From positions 29,305,608-29,369,607 of the forward strand of contig CAMGYJ010000010.1 in the NCBI GenBank assembly GCA_946122785.1: a stretch of 64,000 nt of DNA, written 5' to 3'. The notes under the pieces are model-generated. The model was not told where the DNA came from and did no database searches. It saw nothing but the letters and a program-made list of their open reading frames with translations. This document shows, piece after piece, positions 1 to 10,528 of the stretch (position 1 is the first letter of the stretch; each line of letters opens with the position of its first letter). A program made the translations under genes and the position numbers. Source of the DNA: Linum tenue (Eukaryota > Streptophyta > Magnoliopsida > Malpighiales > Linaceae).

Positions 1-2
1 CC

Positions 3-113
3 GACACGAAGATACTGATGGTTAGATGCCAAAATCAACACGAGGGATGCAAGGCTAGGGTCCAGGCCATCATACAAGAGAGTCGGTCATTGGGTCATAT
101 CCCGTGCGGTGAA
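3..113 (+). pseudogene. MULE-type transposase fragment (zinc-binding region)
   Basis: An open plus-strand frame of 37 codons runs from near the window edge up to the LTR that starts at 114. It contains the spaced cysteines RCQNQHEGCKARV followed by a small polar segment. This resembles the N-terminal CxnC zinc-binding part of Mutator-like (MuDR) transposases, which lies ahead of the catalytic core. The piece is cut off by the window edge on the left and by a retrotransposon on the right, and I see no continuation beyond 6484. The family call rests on motif shape only and could be wrong. Confidence 0.35.
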
Positions 114-678
114 TGATATGACCCTAATTCGAAGAGACCCTCGAACTTGGACCAAAAATCAGAATTGCACAACGTCGAACTCTTTTTGGGTTTTCTCCTT
201 TCTTGAATAGGACGAAAATGAAGATACTTGCGGAATCGATCAAACAAATCCGAACTCGTGAGAAGGGCCAGAAGGTATATGAAACCTTCCAAACAATCTC
301 GAACCCGTGGAAGAGGCCAACAGATATCATCGATGCTCGCCACAACTAGACGCGTTCTCTAGTTGATAAGAGACCACTCAAACCTCCCGAATCCTCAAAG
401 GAGCGAATAAGCAAAACATTCACTTAAATTTGTAAACACTTGTATTTGATTGCTGAAACTTGAATGAAAAATACATTGGTTGGAATCCTATTTATAGACC
501 CACAAATCTAAACACAAAACAACTAAGGAAAAATAAATCCTACTTGAAAAAGGAAAATAAAAACCTTAACAAACAAGGAAAAGACTAAGTTAACAACTAC
601 CCTTGAACTTAGCCTTCAAATCCGCCCCCCCCCCCCTTGTGTTCACACTTGAAATTCCTTTCACACCTTGTGTTCACA
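114..678 (-). repeat. 3' LTR of the 114-6484 gypsy element
   Basis: This is a direct copy of 5928-6484 with few differences, one being a longer C-tract near 625-640. It starts TGATATGACC and ends CA. A TATA-like stretch (tcctatttataga, about 487-499) lies in it on the plus-strand reading. Because the element reads on the minus strand, this left copy is the 3' LTR. The purine-rich segment just inside it (about 679-700, read on the minus strand) is the polypurine-tract position. Confidence 0.92.
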
Positions 679-687
679 CAATGATCT

Positions 688-2076
688 TTATCCATTGTTG
701 ATTCCATTCACACCTTGAGACTCCTTCGCCATGGCCGACCCTCTTTCCCTCCCTTTGAGTCCAATTTCGTGATCCACATAGCTCGAAAGTGTGATGGACT
801 TTCCTTCTAGCAAATCCAATATTAAGCCCTCCAACTCCTTAGCCAAATAACTTGCAATTTGATACCGAAAAGCTTTAGCCCTAGCTTGAGTCATTGGCCC
901 TTCAAATTGAGTGTGTTTGGCTTTGATGACCTTATCAGTCCCTCCCTCGTGAAAAGGATTTGCCCTTAAATCCGAATTATCATCCATAAATGGTGCAAGA
1001 TCAGAAACGTTGAAGGTTGCACTTATGTCGTATTCTCCTGGTAGATCAAGCTTGTACGCATTCGTTCCAACCTTCGAAATGATTTGAAAGGGACCTTCAC
1101 TTCTGGGCAGGAACTTGGATCTCCTTTGATGTGGGAACCTTTCCTTCCTCATATGCACCCACACCCAGTCTCCTGCTTCAAAATTTCGAGCCTTTCTATG
1201 CTTGTTGACGTTTTTCAAGATATGGTTCGTCCTTCTTTCAATATTTAGCCGAGCCTTCTCATGGAGATTCTTTACATACTCCGTTTTCTTAGCTCCATCC
1301 ATGTTTACTTGCTCCTTCAAAGGTAAAGGTGTCAAATCCAATGGGGTAAGAGGATGGAACCCATACACAATCTCGAATGGAGAATACTTCGTTGTCGAAT
1401 GCACGACTCTATTGTAAGCGAACTCCACATGAGGTAGGCAGTCCTCCCATGTCTTGATGTTGCTCTTGATGATGGCTCTAAGCATTTGAGATAGAGTACG
1501 ATTCACCACTTCAGTTTGCCCATCCTTTTGAGAGTGACAAGTAGTCGAAAACAAGAGCTTTCTTCCAAGCTTGCTCCACAACGTCTTCCAAAAGTAGCTC
1601 AAGAACTTAGCATCTCGATCAGAAACAATGGTGCGTGGCATCCCATGTAGTCGCACCACCTCTTTGAAGAACAGATCCGCCATATTAACTGCATCGTCAG
1701 TTTTATGGCATGGAATGAAATGTGCCATCTTTGAGAATCGATCCACCACCACAAAGATAGAATATCGAACTCTCTTCGTCCTTGGAAGCCCCAATACGAA
1801 GTCCATAGATATATCAACCCACGGTAACGAGGGAATGGGCAGTGGAGTGTACAATCCAAACGATTGCACCTTCGATTTAACTTGCTTGCACTCCACGCCT
1901 CTAGCACATAAGCTCTCCACATCGCTTTTCATATGAGGCCAATAGAAATGCTCTTGTAAGCAACTCAAAGTCTTGGCTACACCAAAGTGTGCCATCAATC
2001 CTCCTCCATGAGCTTCTCGTAGTAGCAATTCTCGAAGTGAAGTACGTGGTATGCAAAGTTGATTACCACGAAACAA
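688..2076 (-). pseudogene. Ty3/gypsy integrase region
   Basis: This 462-codon open frame holds the integrase and C-terminal tail of pol. Integrase would insert the cDNA into the genome. The order is a zinc-binding HHCC region (residues about 20-70), then the catalytic core with DDE residues in [16 protein letters not shown] and QTEVVNRT, then a [18 protein letters not shown] C-terminal domain ending in NVSDLAPF. The zinc region reads LCARGVECK where the family normally has a CxxC pair preceded by Arg, so the first cysteine of the pair appears to be glycine here. No chromodomain follows; the tail runs through a [10 protein letters not shown] motif typical of several plant gypsy lineages. The frame does not join to the RT frame because of the stop and duplication upstream. 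Confidence 0.9.
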
Positions 2077-2209
2077 GTAGCCCTCATGTCGATAGTACTT
2101 CCCTTCTCCATGCTTCTCACAAAGCTTGTAAATCTCTCAAAAATCAGAATCCTCCTTGTAGATGCTCTTGATTTGCTTGAATCCAAGGTATCTTGCATCC
2201 ATGGTAGTG

Positions 2210-2841
2210 ATCAACGTGTATCTTCGCGATAATGCATCAACAACTACGTTCTCCTTTCCTTGCTTATACTTGATCACTTAAGGGAATGATTCAATGAACT
2301 CCACCCAACGAGCATGCCTCTTGTTCAACTTGTGTTGGGCCTTCAAATACTTGAGAGACTCATGATCAGTATGTATGACGAATTCCTTTTGCCACAAGTA
2401 GTGTTGCCAAGTCTCCAAGCTCGAACAAGCGCATAAAGCTCTTTATCATAAGTCGGGTAATTAAGCATAGCACCGGTCAACTTCTCGCTGAAATATGCAA
2501 TGGGCCTCTTCTCTTGCATCAATACATCAACGTGTATCTTCGCGATAATGCATCAGCAACTACGTTCTCCTTGCCTTGCTTGTACTTGATCACTTAAGGG
2601 AATGATTCAATGAACTCCACCCAACGAGCATGCCTCTTGTTCAACTTGTGTTGGGACTTCAAATACTTGAGAGACTCATGATCAGTATGTATGACGAATT
2701 CCTTTTGCCACAAGTAGTGTTGCCAAGTCTCCAAAGCTCGAACAAGCGCATAAAGCTCTTTATCATAAGTCGGGTAATTAAGCGTAGCGCCGGTCAACTT
2801 CTCGCTGAAATATGCAATGGGCCTCTTCTCTTGCATCAATA
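2210..2841. repeat. 316-bp tandem duplication inside pol
   Basis: Units 2210-2525 and 2526-2841 are direct copies with a 316-bp offset and only about six visible differences. They span the end of RNase H and the linker to integrase. Both begin atcaacgtgtatcttcgcga and end at gcatcaatac. The flanking atcaa gives short homology at the joint. 316 is not a multiple of three, so the duplication shifts the reading frame. Confidence 0.95.
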
Positions 2842-3877
2842 CAGCGCCAATTCCCAATCCCAATGCATCACACTCCACTTCAAACGTCTTATTAAAATCT
2901 GGTAGCATCAGAACAGGATCATGAGTAAGCTTGTACTTGAGGAGCTCGAATTCCTTCTCTTGCTCTTGTCCCCAATAAAACGCCACATTCTTCTTGATAA
3001 TTGAGGTAAATGGTGCCACAATGGTGCTGAAGTTGGGCACAAATCGTTGATAAAAGCCAGCCAATCCATGAAAGCTTCTTACTTCACTCATGTTGGTAGG
3101 AGTAGGCCATGCTTGAATCGCTTTTACTTTCTCTTCATCGACTTCAACTCCATTAGCACTCACGACAAAACCCAGAAACACCAGGCTTGAGGTGCAAAAT
3201 TTACACTTCTTGGGGTTGGCATAGAGTTGCTCCTTCCTCAAAGTCTTCAACACGTCCCTCAAGTGCTCAAGGTGCTCTTCCATGCTCTTTAAGTAGATCA
3301 GAATGTCATCAAAGTAGACCACCACGAATTTTCCAATGAATGCTCTCAACATATGATTCATCAGCCTCATAAACGTACTTGGATCATTTATTAAGCCGAA
3401 TGGCATCACCATCCATTCATATAGACCATGATTTGTTTTGAATGTTGTCTTCCACTTGTCTCCTTCCTTCATGCGAATTTGGTGATAACTAGACCTTAGA
3501 TTAATCTTTGAGAACATGCTAGACCCATGTAACTCATCAAGCATGTCATCTAATCGAGGAATAGGATGACGATACTTAACGATTATTTGGTTGACAACTC
3601 GGCAATCAACACACATCCTCCACGTATGGACTTTCTTAGGCACGAGGATGACAGGAACTGCACAAGGACTCATGCTTTCACGAACATGTCCTTTCTCCAT
3701 AAGCTCATCGATTTTCCTTTGCAACTCCTTTGTCTCCTCTGGATTCGTCCTATAAGCTGCCTTGTTTGGAATGGTAGCCCCAGGAACGAAGTCAATTTGA
3801 TGCTCTATCCCGTGGATTGGAGGTAATCCCTTTGGCGCTTCTTCAGGAAAGACATCCTCAAACTCTTCTAGTACCAC
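2594..3877 (-). pseudogene. Ty3/gypsy reverse transcriptase and RNase H
   Basis: This 427-codon frame holds the RT and most of RNase H, the enzymes that make element cDNA in cytoplasmic particles. RT motifs run from [21 protein letters not shown] (about 59-79) through VYFDDILIY (YFDD at about 188-191). RNase H follows with the acidic residues of [15 protein letters not shown] and HTDHES. The first catalytic aspartate of RT, expected in FSKIDLRSGYHQI, reads [13 protein letters not shown] here (Asn near residue 126), so this RT should be inactive. The frame ends at a TAA inside RNase H, just before the usual [12 protein letters not shown] segment. The same TAA occurs in the duplicated unit to the left. 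Confidence 0.95.
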
Positions 3878-4293
3878 TTGTGCCCTAGGTGGTACCTCTT
3901 GAATCAGCTCTTGGTTGAGTATAAATCCCTTTTATAGGACAATAATCATAGGAACTCGATCATAGAGGGCTTGCTTCATGTCTCCTTGTCGAGCTAGCAT
4001 CAATGCCTTGGACTCCAAGCTACTCGAACCCTTCTTTGCACCCCTTGCGGATTGAGCCTTCTTCTCTTCCTCTCAAATTTGTTGCATTTGTAATTGATCT
4101 TCATACACTTCTCTAGGAGATATAGGCTTCAATACTATCTTCTTACCTTGGTGCTTTAACGTGTATTTGTTGGTGACGCCGTCATGTTGAGCACTTCGAT
4201 CAAACTGCCACGGCCTCCCAAAGAGAACATGAGCCGCTTGCATTGGCACCACATCACACGTTACTTCATCCTTTTATTTGTCAATGGAGAACT

Positions 4294-4569
4294 TCAATAA
4301 GGCTTGTTTAGCCACTTTGATTGATCCATCTTCATTGACCATTGAAGAGTGTAGGGTTTTGGATGAATCGTTGTTTTCAACCCCAACTCCTTCACACAAC
4401 TAGCACTAACCACATTGGTGCAGCTCCCTCCATCAATCACAATCGAAAGGGTCTTCCCATCCACTACACACCTCGTATGGAAGAGTTTCTCCCATTGCTC
4501 AAGCTCCTCCTTTGGTTGGATGCTCAATACCCTTCGAGCTACACACAATCTGCCTGGGGGTGTCTCCAT
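4294..4569 (-). pseudogene. Ty3/gypsy aspartic protease
   Basis: This short frame carries VDGKTLSIVIDGGSCTNVVS, the retroviral-type aspartic protease active-site region that processes Gag-Pol. IDGGSCTNV, in place of the general DTG or DSG, is a common variant in plant gypsy elements, so it need not be inactivating. The frame is offset from gag and from RT, and decayed linker sequence (about 3880-4290) connects it to RT. Confidence 0.75.
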
Positions 4570-4613
4570 CTCAAGGGCCTCATCTACCTCAGAATCTGAT
4601 GTACCCTTCTCTT

Positions 4614-5324
4614 CTAGTGCTTCCTCTCCTCACCATCGGACACATGTTCAACATTCTCCAATAAGATCAATGCTCTTTTGTTTGTGCATTTGTTTATCAT
4701 ATTCCCTCGTCCATGGCACTTGAAACATTGAATTCCACCGGAAGATGAACCCTGTTTGGTGCTAGGGTTTGGAGTCTCCACCTTTGGCCCGAGTTTTGGT
4801 GCTTCTCTTGTAGAAACACTCGGCCTAGGGTTTGTTGTAGGTGCTGGTGTAGGCCTTGTAGTACTTGTAGAGGGTAGAAACCTCTTAATCTTCTGTTGCC
4901 TCTCCACCTTGCTGCACATGGACACCAAGTCTTCTACCTCCACAAATTGTTGAATTTCCACAACATTACGAATCTCTTGGTTAAGACCATGTAGAAATTG
5001 AGCTATGGTAGCTTTCCTATCTTCACGAACATCAGCACGAATCATTAACAGCTCCATTTCTCGATAATAATCCTCGACACTCTTGTTGCCTTGTCAAAGA
5101 AGTTGTAATGCTTGGTGCATCTTTCGTTGATGATAGGCCGGAACAAATCGATCTCTCATGCTTGCTTTTAACTCATCCCATGTTTCAATAGTTCTGCGCC
5201 TATCTCTCCTCCTCTTCATGCTCAATTGATCCCACCATACTAGGGCATAATCCATAAACTCGATAGTAGCCATCGCCACCTTCCTTTTCTCTGAATAGTT
5301 TTGATTATAAAAAATCAGCTCCAT
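4614..5324 (-). pseudogene. Ty3/gypsy Gag, one internal stop and damaged zinc knuckle
   Basis: This region encodes Gag, the particle-forming protein. The N-terminal part has the retrotransposon Gag signature ALVWWDQL...WDELKASMRDRFVP. The C-terminal part has a basic, Pro/Thr-rich linker and a CCHC zinc knuckle. One in-frame TGA (5094-5096) splits it just before a conserved QGNKS segment. The knuckle reads CFKCHGRGNMINKC, so the zinc-binding histidine appears to be asparagine. The start is uncertain because the upstream frame is broken. The stretch 5325-5927 is the remaining Gag N-terminus and leader; I see no other gene in it. Confidence 0.88.
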
Positions 5325-5927
5325 CTTGCGTTCCCAATCTAGATAAGCTTCTGGATCAATTGTTCCCTTGAACGAAGGAACAATTATCTTTAAACCTCTT
5401 AGATCATCGTCATTATCTCAGTAAGCGCCTCCATCATACTCGTACTCTTCATATCCTTCCTCAACGTAAAAGGGATAATCTCTTGTTGCGCCACGAAACC
5501 CTCCCAATGGCCTATGCCGCCGAACATGCTCGTACATTGGATGTTGAATAGTTCGTCCTACCCTTCTTTCTTCTCGTTGATCTCTAGGGTTGGCATTGTC
5601 AATGGGTTGGGGATGCTCTTGATCTTGAGGCGGAGGCTGCTCTTGTCCGCGCCTCTCTATTGTTGTGATCTTCTCATCCGCTGCTGTTTGGCGTGAAGCA
5701 CGGTCGCCAATTGTGTAGACATTTGTTCCATCATTGTCGCCAAGTTTTGAATATGATCCTCCACGATTTCTTGTTCAATAAGACTTCCACAAATGCTCTC
5801 TCCAAGATCGCCTTCTTGTCACCCAAGAAACCCTTCACAAACGTCCAAGATTTGCTTTCTTGACGTTCAAGATTTCCAAGAAACATTGTATTCTCCCTCG
5901 CGTTTGAACCGGGATCTTCTTACCGCT

Positions 5928-6484
5928 TGATATGACCCTAATTCGAAGAGACCCTCGAACTTGGACCAAAAATTAGAATTGCACAACGTCGAACTCTTTT
6001 TGGGTTTTCTCCTTTCTTGAATAGCACGACAATAAAGATACTTGCGGAATCGATCAAACAAATCCGAACTCATGAGAAGGGCCAGAAGGTATATGAAACC
6101 TTCCAAACAATCTCGAACCCGTGGAAGAGGCAACCGATATTGTCGATGCTTGCCACAACTAGACGCGTCCACTAGTTGATAAGAGACCACTTAAACCTCC
6201 CGAATCCTCAAAGGAGCAAATAAGCAAAATGTTCACTTGAACTTGTAAACACTTGTATTTGATTGCTGAAACTTGAATGAAAAATACATTGGTTGGACTC
6301 CTATTTATAGACCCACGAATCTATACACAAAACAACTAAGGAAAAACAAATCCTACTTGAAAAAGGAAAACAAAAACCTTAACAAACAAGGAAAAGACTA
6401 AGTCAACCACTACCCTTGAACCTAGCCTTCAAATCTGCCCCCTTGTGTTCACACTTGAAATTCTTTTCACACCTTGTGTTCACA
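5928..6484 (-). repeat. 5' LTR of the 114-6484 gypsy element
   Basis: This matches 114-678 base for base over most of its length. It would hold the promoter of the element, which is transcribed leftwards. No convincing tRNA primer-binding match is visible immediately inside it (5900-5927), so the primer site is either eroded or unusual. Confidence 0.92.
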
Positions 6485-7488
6485 CTTGAACTTTCGATTT
6501 GAGGGCTCCAAGTACGTGTTCCGTGCAAATTGCCTGCTCACTAAGCTTTGAATATTGACAGTCTTTATGGTGATATGCAACCTAGGGAGGCAGTGTAGGA
6601 CTATGGTGGATGTTGAAGTATAAGATTTTTCATATCTATCTCTCTGTTGTGATAGTTGATTTTGTGAATTAGTGGAGTTAAGACCATTGAATTCATGTTG
6701 TATTGGTGACTCTTTCTGAATTGTGTTGTGGACTCGTGTATCGAACAGGGTGCTCATGTGAGAAATGAAAAGCAGTTGGTCCTCCATGTCGGAATAATTG
6801 AAATCTTAAACATGGGGTAAGCCCAACGTGTGTGGCACCGTTTATTGCACTAAATCGGGTTTTGGAAGAGATTTTAGTGATCCTAAGTGGGGTACTCCTA
6901 CAAGGTGAAGCTAAGCTGTCTCTAGTACAAGTAAAATTTTCACCCGTTGAATGGTTTGCCTACTCGAGGATGTGTTTTTGAGGGCACGGATAGAGCTTAC
7001 GACCCCCCTTAATTTCATTGACCCTCCACAAGAGTGGAGGAAAAGGAGTTAAAAGAAGTACTCTGGTGAGTGCCAGATGTACAGAAATTGCTCTTGCTGA
7101 CTAATAAGGGTCGAAAGACTGCAGTTGGAATACCCACCAAGTGAAGGGAAAAAAAAAAGAGAAATGTAAAATGAAAGTGAAAAAGGGGTTCCAACGGTGA
7201 AATGAAGCGAAAGGGAACCCCGGTACAATGAGTTCTTGGTTGTTGAATGGTGTGAGTCCCTTTATCCATGAACTGGTTGTCTTAATTCAACTACTTCTCA
7301 TGATCCTGGCTTGAGTCTAGCACTCGCATTGAGAGAGATAGGGGACGTCTTAGAAGACCAGTTGACCTCGTAAGCTGTTGTATGATCTAGAAAATCCTCT
7401 ACCGGCTATCGGGGTTGTTTGTTGCTATAGAGGTCTGGAGAGCTGCATTGGTTTGAGTTAGGTTTGCTTGGGGACAAGCAAACTGTTA

Positions 7489-7502
7489 AATGTGGGGGAA
7501 TT
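7489..7502 (+). other. Polypurine tract of A1 copy
   Basis: The purine run aatgtgggggaatt sits directly before the LTR start TGATAGACC. The same tract, with one or two changes, lies at the inner edge of the 3' LTRs at 23745 and 59025. It would prime plus-strand DNA synthesis. Confidence 0.8.
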
Positions 7503-8872
7503 TGATAGACCATTAATTGCACATGTATATACCTCCATTCTTGAGCCGTTTGAGGGTCGAGTCTCGTGTTTTAAGAAGATTTCATGCTAGGTTGTGTGTT
7601 TATGTCATATTTCAGGACTTGGCGTTGGCGTGAAGGCGAGGAAACGAGTTTCGGGTCAAAAAGGAGGACACTGGAGTGAAGGACGCTGGAAGAGCAAAAT
7701 ACCCGACTAGGAGTTAAAATACCCGGCCGGGTAAAATGCAATTAGAGGCCGGGGATTCGCGTTTTTGGACTCCAAGAAGGCAGAATGGTCCCGGCCGGAG
7801 AGCAAAAATACCCGATCGGGTATTCTGGACCTCGATCGGGTATTAACCCCCTATGCGCTGCTGTACGTTTTGAAATCCTCGGCCGGACACCTGAAATACC
7901 CGACCGGGTATTATGGTCGGGGATCGCGACCTGCTGATTCTTAAGGGAAAGAAGGCCAACTTTTGAAGGGTTCCGAGTTTTAGAGAGAAAAAGCTGATAC
8001 CCAGAGAGAGAGAAAGAGAGTGACGAACCAGATTCTTCAAGCGCCCTAGATCGAACTTCATCACCATTGGAGCTCGGCTTAAGCTTGGAGAAGTGCCGAT
8101 TGATTGCCAGAAGCAGAATCTCATCCTTCACAGCATGGTTTCCGCATCTGAGTTAGATTTCCCTTCTCTCTCTATGGAATAAACTTTCTCATTCACCTAG
8201 GTTTGAAGAACCCTAGATTTGTATGTTAGGTCTGATTGTATGAACCCAAGTATGAATTTATTGATATTGATTATATTCAATTGAGGTTTGATTTTCTGAA
8301 TGGCATGAATCTTGATCAAATTCCTGTTATTTCTGCTTTGACCTAGAAAGAGAATATTTTCCTAGGTTGATAGAGCACCCTTGGTTGAAGGTAGTGAATT
8401 GAGGAATTTAGTCGAGGAGTCAATTCACTATTTTGTACCGGATTTACTTCGGTAGAGGAGGTTTGGTTCATTAGGGCCTCAATCTGTTTACTCCGGTGGA
8501 GGTTAGTCGCCCGTTGGGGACTCAGATTGAGAGGGTCTGGAGACCTTTAGTCGAGACTGCAGACTGTTTAAGAACCTCCCGCAGTATAACTATCATTGAA
8601 CTTGAACTTGGTGAATTACAACCTGGCTTAACTGCAGTCTAGGGGGAACCATATCTGGGTGATCTCTCTCAACTTTGAACACAACTTTCACTGCTTTTGC
8701 TTGCTAGTTTAGTTAAACCTTCACTACACTTGAACCGCTAAATAATAAGATTTTCACGGAGTAGTCATCACACCTAGGACCCCGGTTGACATTTAGAACT
8801 AAACCCGCTATACTACGCATTAGTAGGTGGTTACACTTGGCCACTTTCTAGTGTGACGGTAGAGGCGTGTCA
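7503..8872 (+). repeat. 3' LTR of A1 copy, with GC-palindrome array
   Basis: The 1370-bp LTR starts TGATAGACC and ends GCGTGTCA. It matches 57696-59025 in reverse complement. An array of short palindromes occupies 7697-7923, including the perfect 18-bp aatacccgatcgggtatt (7807-7824) and aatacccgaccgggtatt (7895-7912). A short AT-rich step and a GA-rich leader (7980-8025) follow. The 8873-8986 segment to the right has no visible gene. Confidence 0.88.
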
Positions 8873-8986
8873 GCGGGGAGTGGTCTGCCATGGATGTTGC
8901 GGTCGATGCAAAGGTGAGAAGTCTTGGTGGGCACTCGAGGATGAACCATCCTGACAAGTAGCCGAGGATGTGCCATCGGGATATGT

Positions 8987-9172
8987 ACTCAGTCGGGGAT
9001 CATAGTGGAAACTCGGCCGGGGATCATAGTGGAAACTAGTTCGGGGCTCATGTTGAGTACTAGGGTCGTAGAAAGCACTCGATCGCGGATCTTAATGAAA
9101 ACTCGACCAGGAATCATAGTTGAAACTCTGCCGAGGGTTTTACTGAGTACTCGACCCTGCACCTTGGCACAC
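8987..9172. repeat. Degenerate 24-bp minisatellite, about 7.5 units
   Basis: Units begin ACTCGrcC and continue ggggatcatagtggaa. Starts lie at 8987, 9011, 9035, 9059 (a short 18-bp unit), 9077, 9101, 9125 and 9149. 24 bp equals 8 codons, and on the minus strand the repeat would read as a GRVSTMIP-like octapeptide. It sits just past the last recognisable PMD codon. Confidence 0.85.
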
Positions 9173-10037
9173 GTCCAATGGATTAGGCACCTTTCACGCC
9201 TCAATCGGCTTGATCTCGGGCACGTTAGGTCGATTCCTTGTAACCTTGTTAGGCCTTCTATGGACCGGCAGGGGCGGGATGGGGACATCATGCGTCACCC
9301 GAGGAGTAGGAACAATGAGACTTTCGCTATCTTATGAATGAGCCCCACCTCTTGCCCCGCCAAAGAATCTGCAGTACGAGCGATATCGTGCATACGCTCG
9401 AAGCCATCAACCTAACCCGCAGAAAGTAACAATGTTACCCATCTAAATAGTAATGATATGCATGACTACGAAATTGATGCTCAAACTAAATAAATGAATT
9501 AATATGACGGAATTACTTACCAAAGCTCCGTCCGCCGCACCTTCGGGCGTCATGTAACGTACGACTTGTTTTCGATATGTTTCCATGTATGGGTTATGGT
9601 ACCCATCTGCCCCACAACTGGTGCTGTCACAATCTCCTGATCTTGCCTATTATTCCACAACTTGATCAATTCTTCATACTCCTTGGGCCAATTAGTAGAT
9701 CCTTGCCAGCCATCTTCCTGTGGTACCCCCTCTGACTCGCCAGGACTTCTAATGGTATGCATTGCTCACGTTCAAATTTTCGTAAGCATCAATCCGGCAA
9801 GTGCCACTCCACTATATGGAGGCAGATTAGTGGGACTCGGGGTGCACCATTGACCGGGATGCAACGGGAACTTGTGGATGTGATGTGCGACGATGCGGTC
9901 AGGATACATATCGAACTTAAGCTACGAAGGTGCAGAATAAATGGACCATCGAGAAACATACTAAAGCAAGTAAAAAATAGATCAGGAAGTAATTGTGTAT
10001 TATGATAGTTACCTCTGCTTCCCAAAGGTGATCCAGT

Positions 10038-10528
10038 TGTTAGAAATTTACTTTAACATATGTAATTCTCCGAATTTCATCTTGTCGGATTATCAAATGT
10101 TTTTCGAAATAACTGGAACCATATTGTAGATAATCTTGATCTTGATGCGAAAACTGAAGGATGATAGATGACCGGACGATACTGGCAACAGCACGACACA
10201 GGAGATTTTGCGGCCTTCCTCAACCAAGTCGCCTTAGTTCCTGTACGGGAGAGCTCTCATCTTCCTGATACGGAGAATATGAGATTATGTTTGGTCTTGG
10301 TGTGCTGGGGACCACAACCTCAATCACCTTTATATACTAGTCATCATGGGCTCCCATAAAACCCAAGGTGAACAAGTATTGGGTTTCCACCCAATGGACC
10401 CATATTGGGTTTAAGTAATCATGGGCTTAACAAAATTGATCACTTAAGATAGCCCATCAAAATCAAATACCCAATATAATGTTTATGAATTGATAGTCCA
10501 CTTAAGATGAGAAATAAAATTCCTAACG
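10038..10528 (-). repeat. LTR of copia-type insertion (complete copy)
   Basis: The 491-bp LTR is bounded by the short inverted repeat TGTTAGAAAT / attcctaac(g). The adjacent purine tract marks it as the 3' LTR of an element transcribed leftwards. Positions 10038-10377 match 12849-13188 in reverse complement at high identity. Confidence 0.7.

Larger units (their letters stand above)
114..6484 (-). mobile_element. Ty3/gypsy LTR retrotransposon, chromovirus-like, defective
   Basis: Two near-identical direct repeats (114-678 and 5928-6484) bound an internal region with decayed gag, protease, RT/RNase H and integrase, all read on the minus strand in the Ty3/gypsy order. Total length is about 6.37 kb, normal for the group. 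Both LTRs start TG and end CA. The outer flanks, gtgaa on the left and cttga on the right, do not form a convincing target duplication. The left flank looks MULE-derived and the right flank is Athila 3' region, so the ends may have recombined. Translated pol resembles chromoviruses of the CRM/Reina type, but no chromodomain is visible after the integrase. The element cannot move by itself: it has stops, lost catalytic and zinc-ligand residues, and a tandem duplication. Confidence 0.93.
6485..8872 (+). mobile_element. Athila-type element family A1, 3' end only
   Basis: This fragment holds about 1 kb of 3' non-coding internal region, a purine tract and one complete LTR. It is the reverse complement counterpart of 57696-59990, including the short texts around the polypurine tract (cttggggacaagcaaac) and the whole LTR. 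It carries no pol. Its left end is cut where the gypsy element begins. In the non-coding part (6485-7488) I see no gene; the open frames there are short and not shared with the other copy. Confidence 0.85.
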
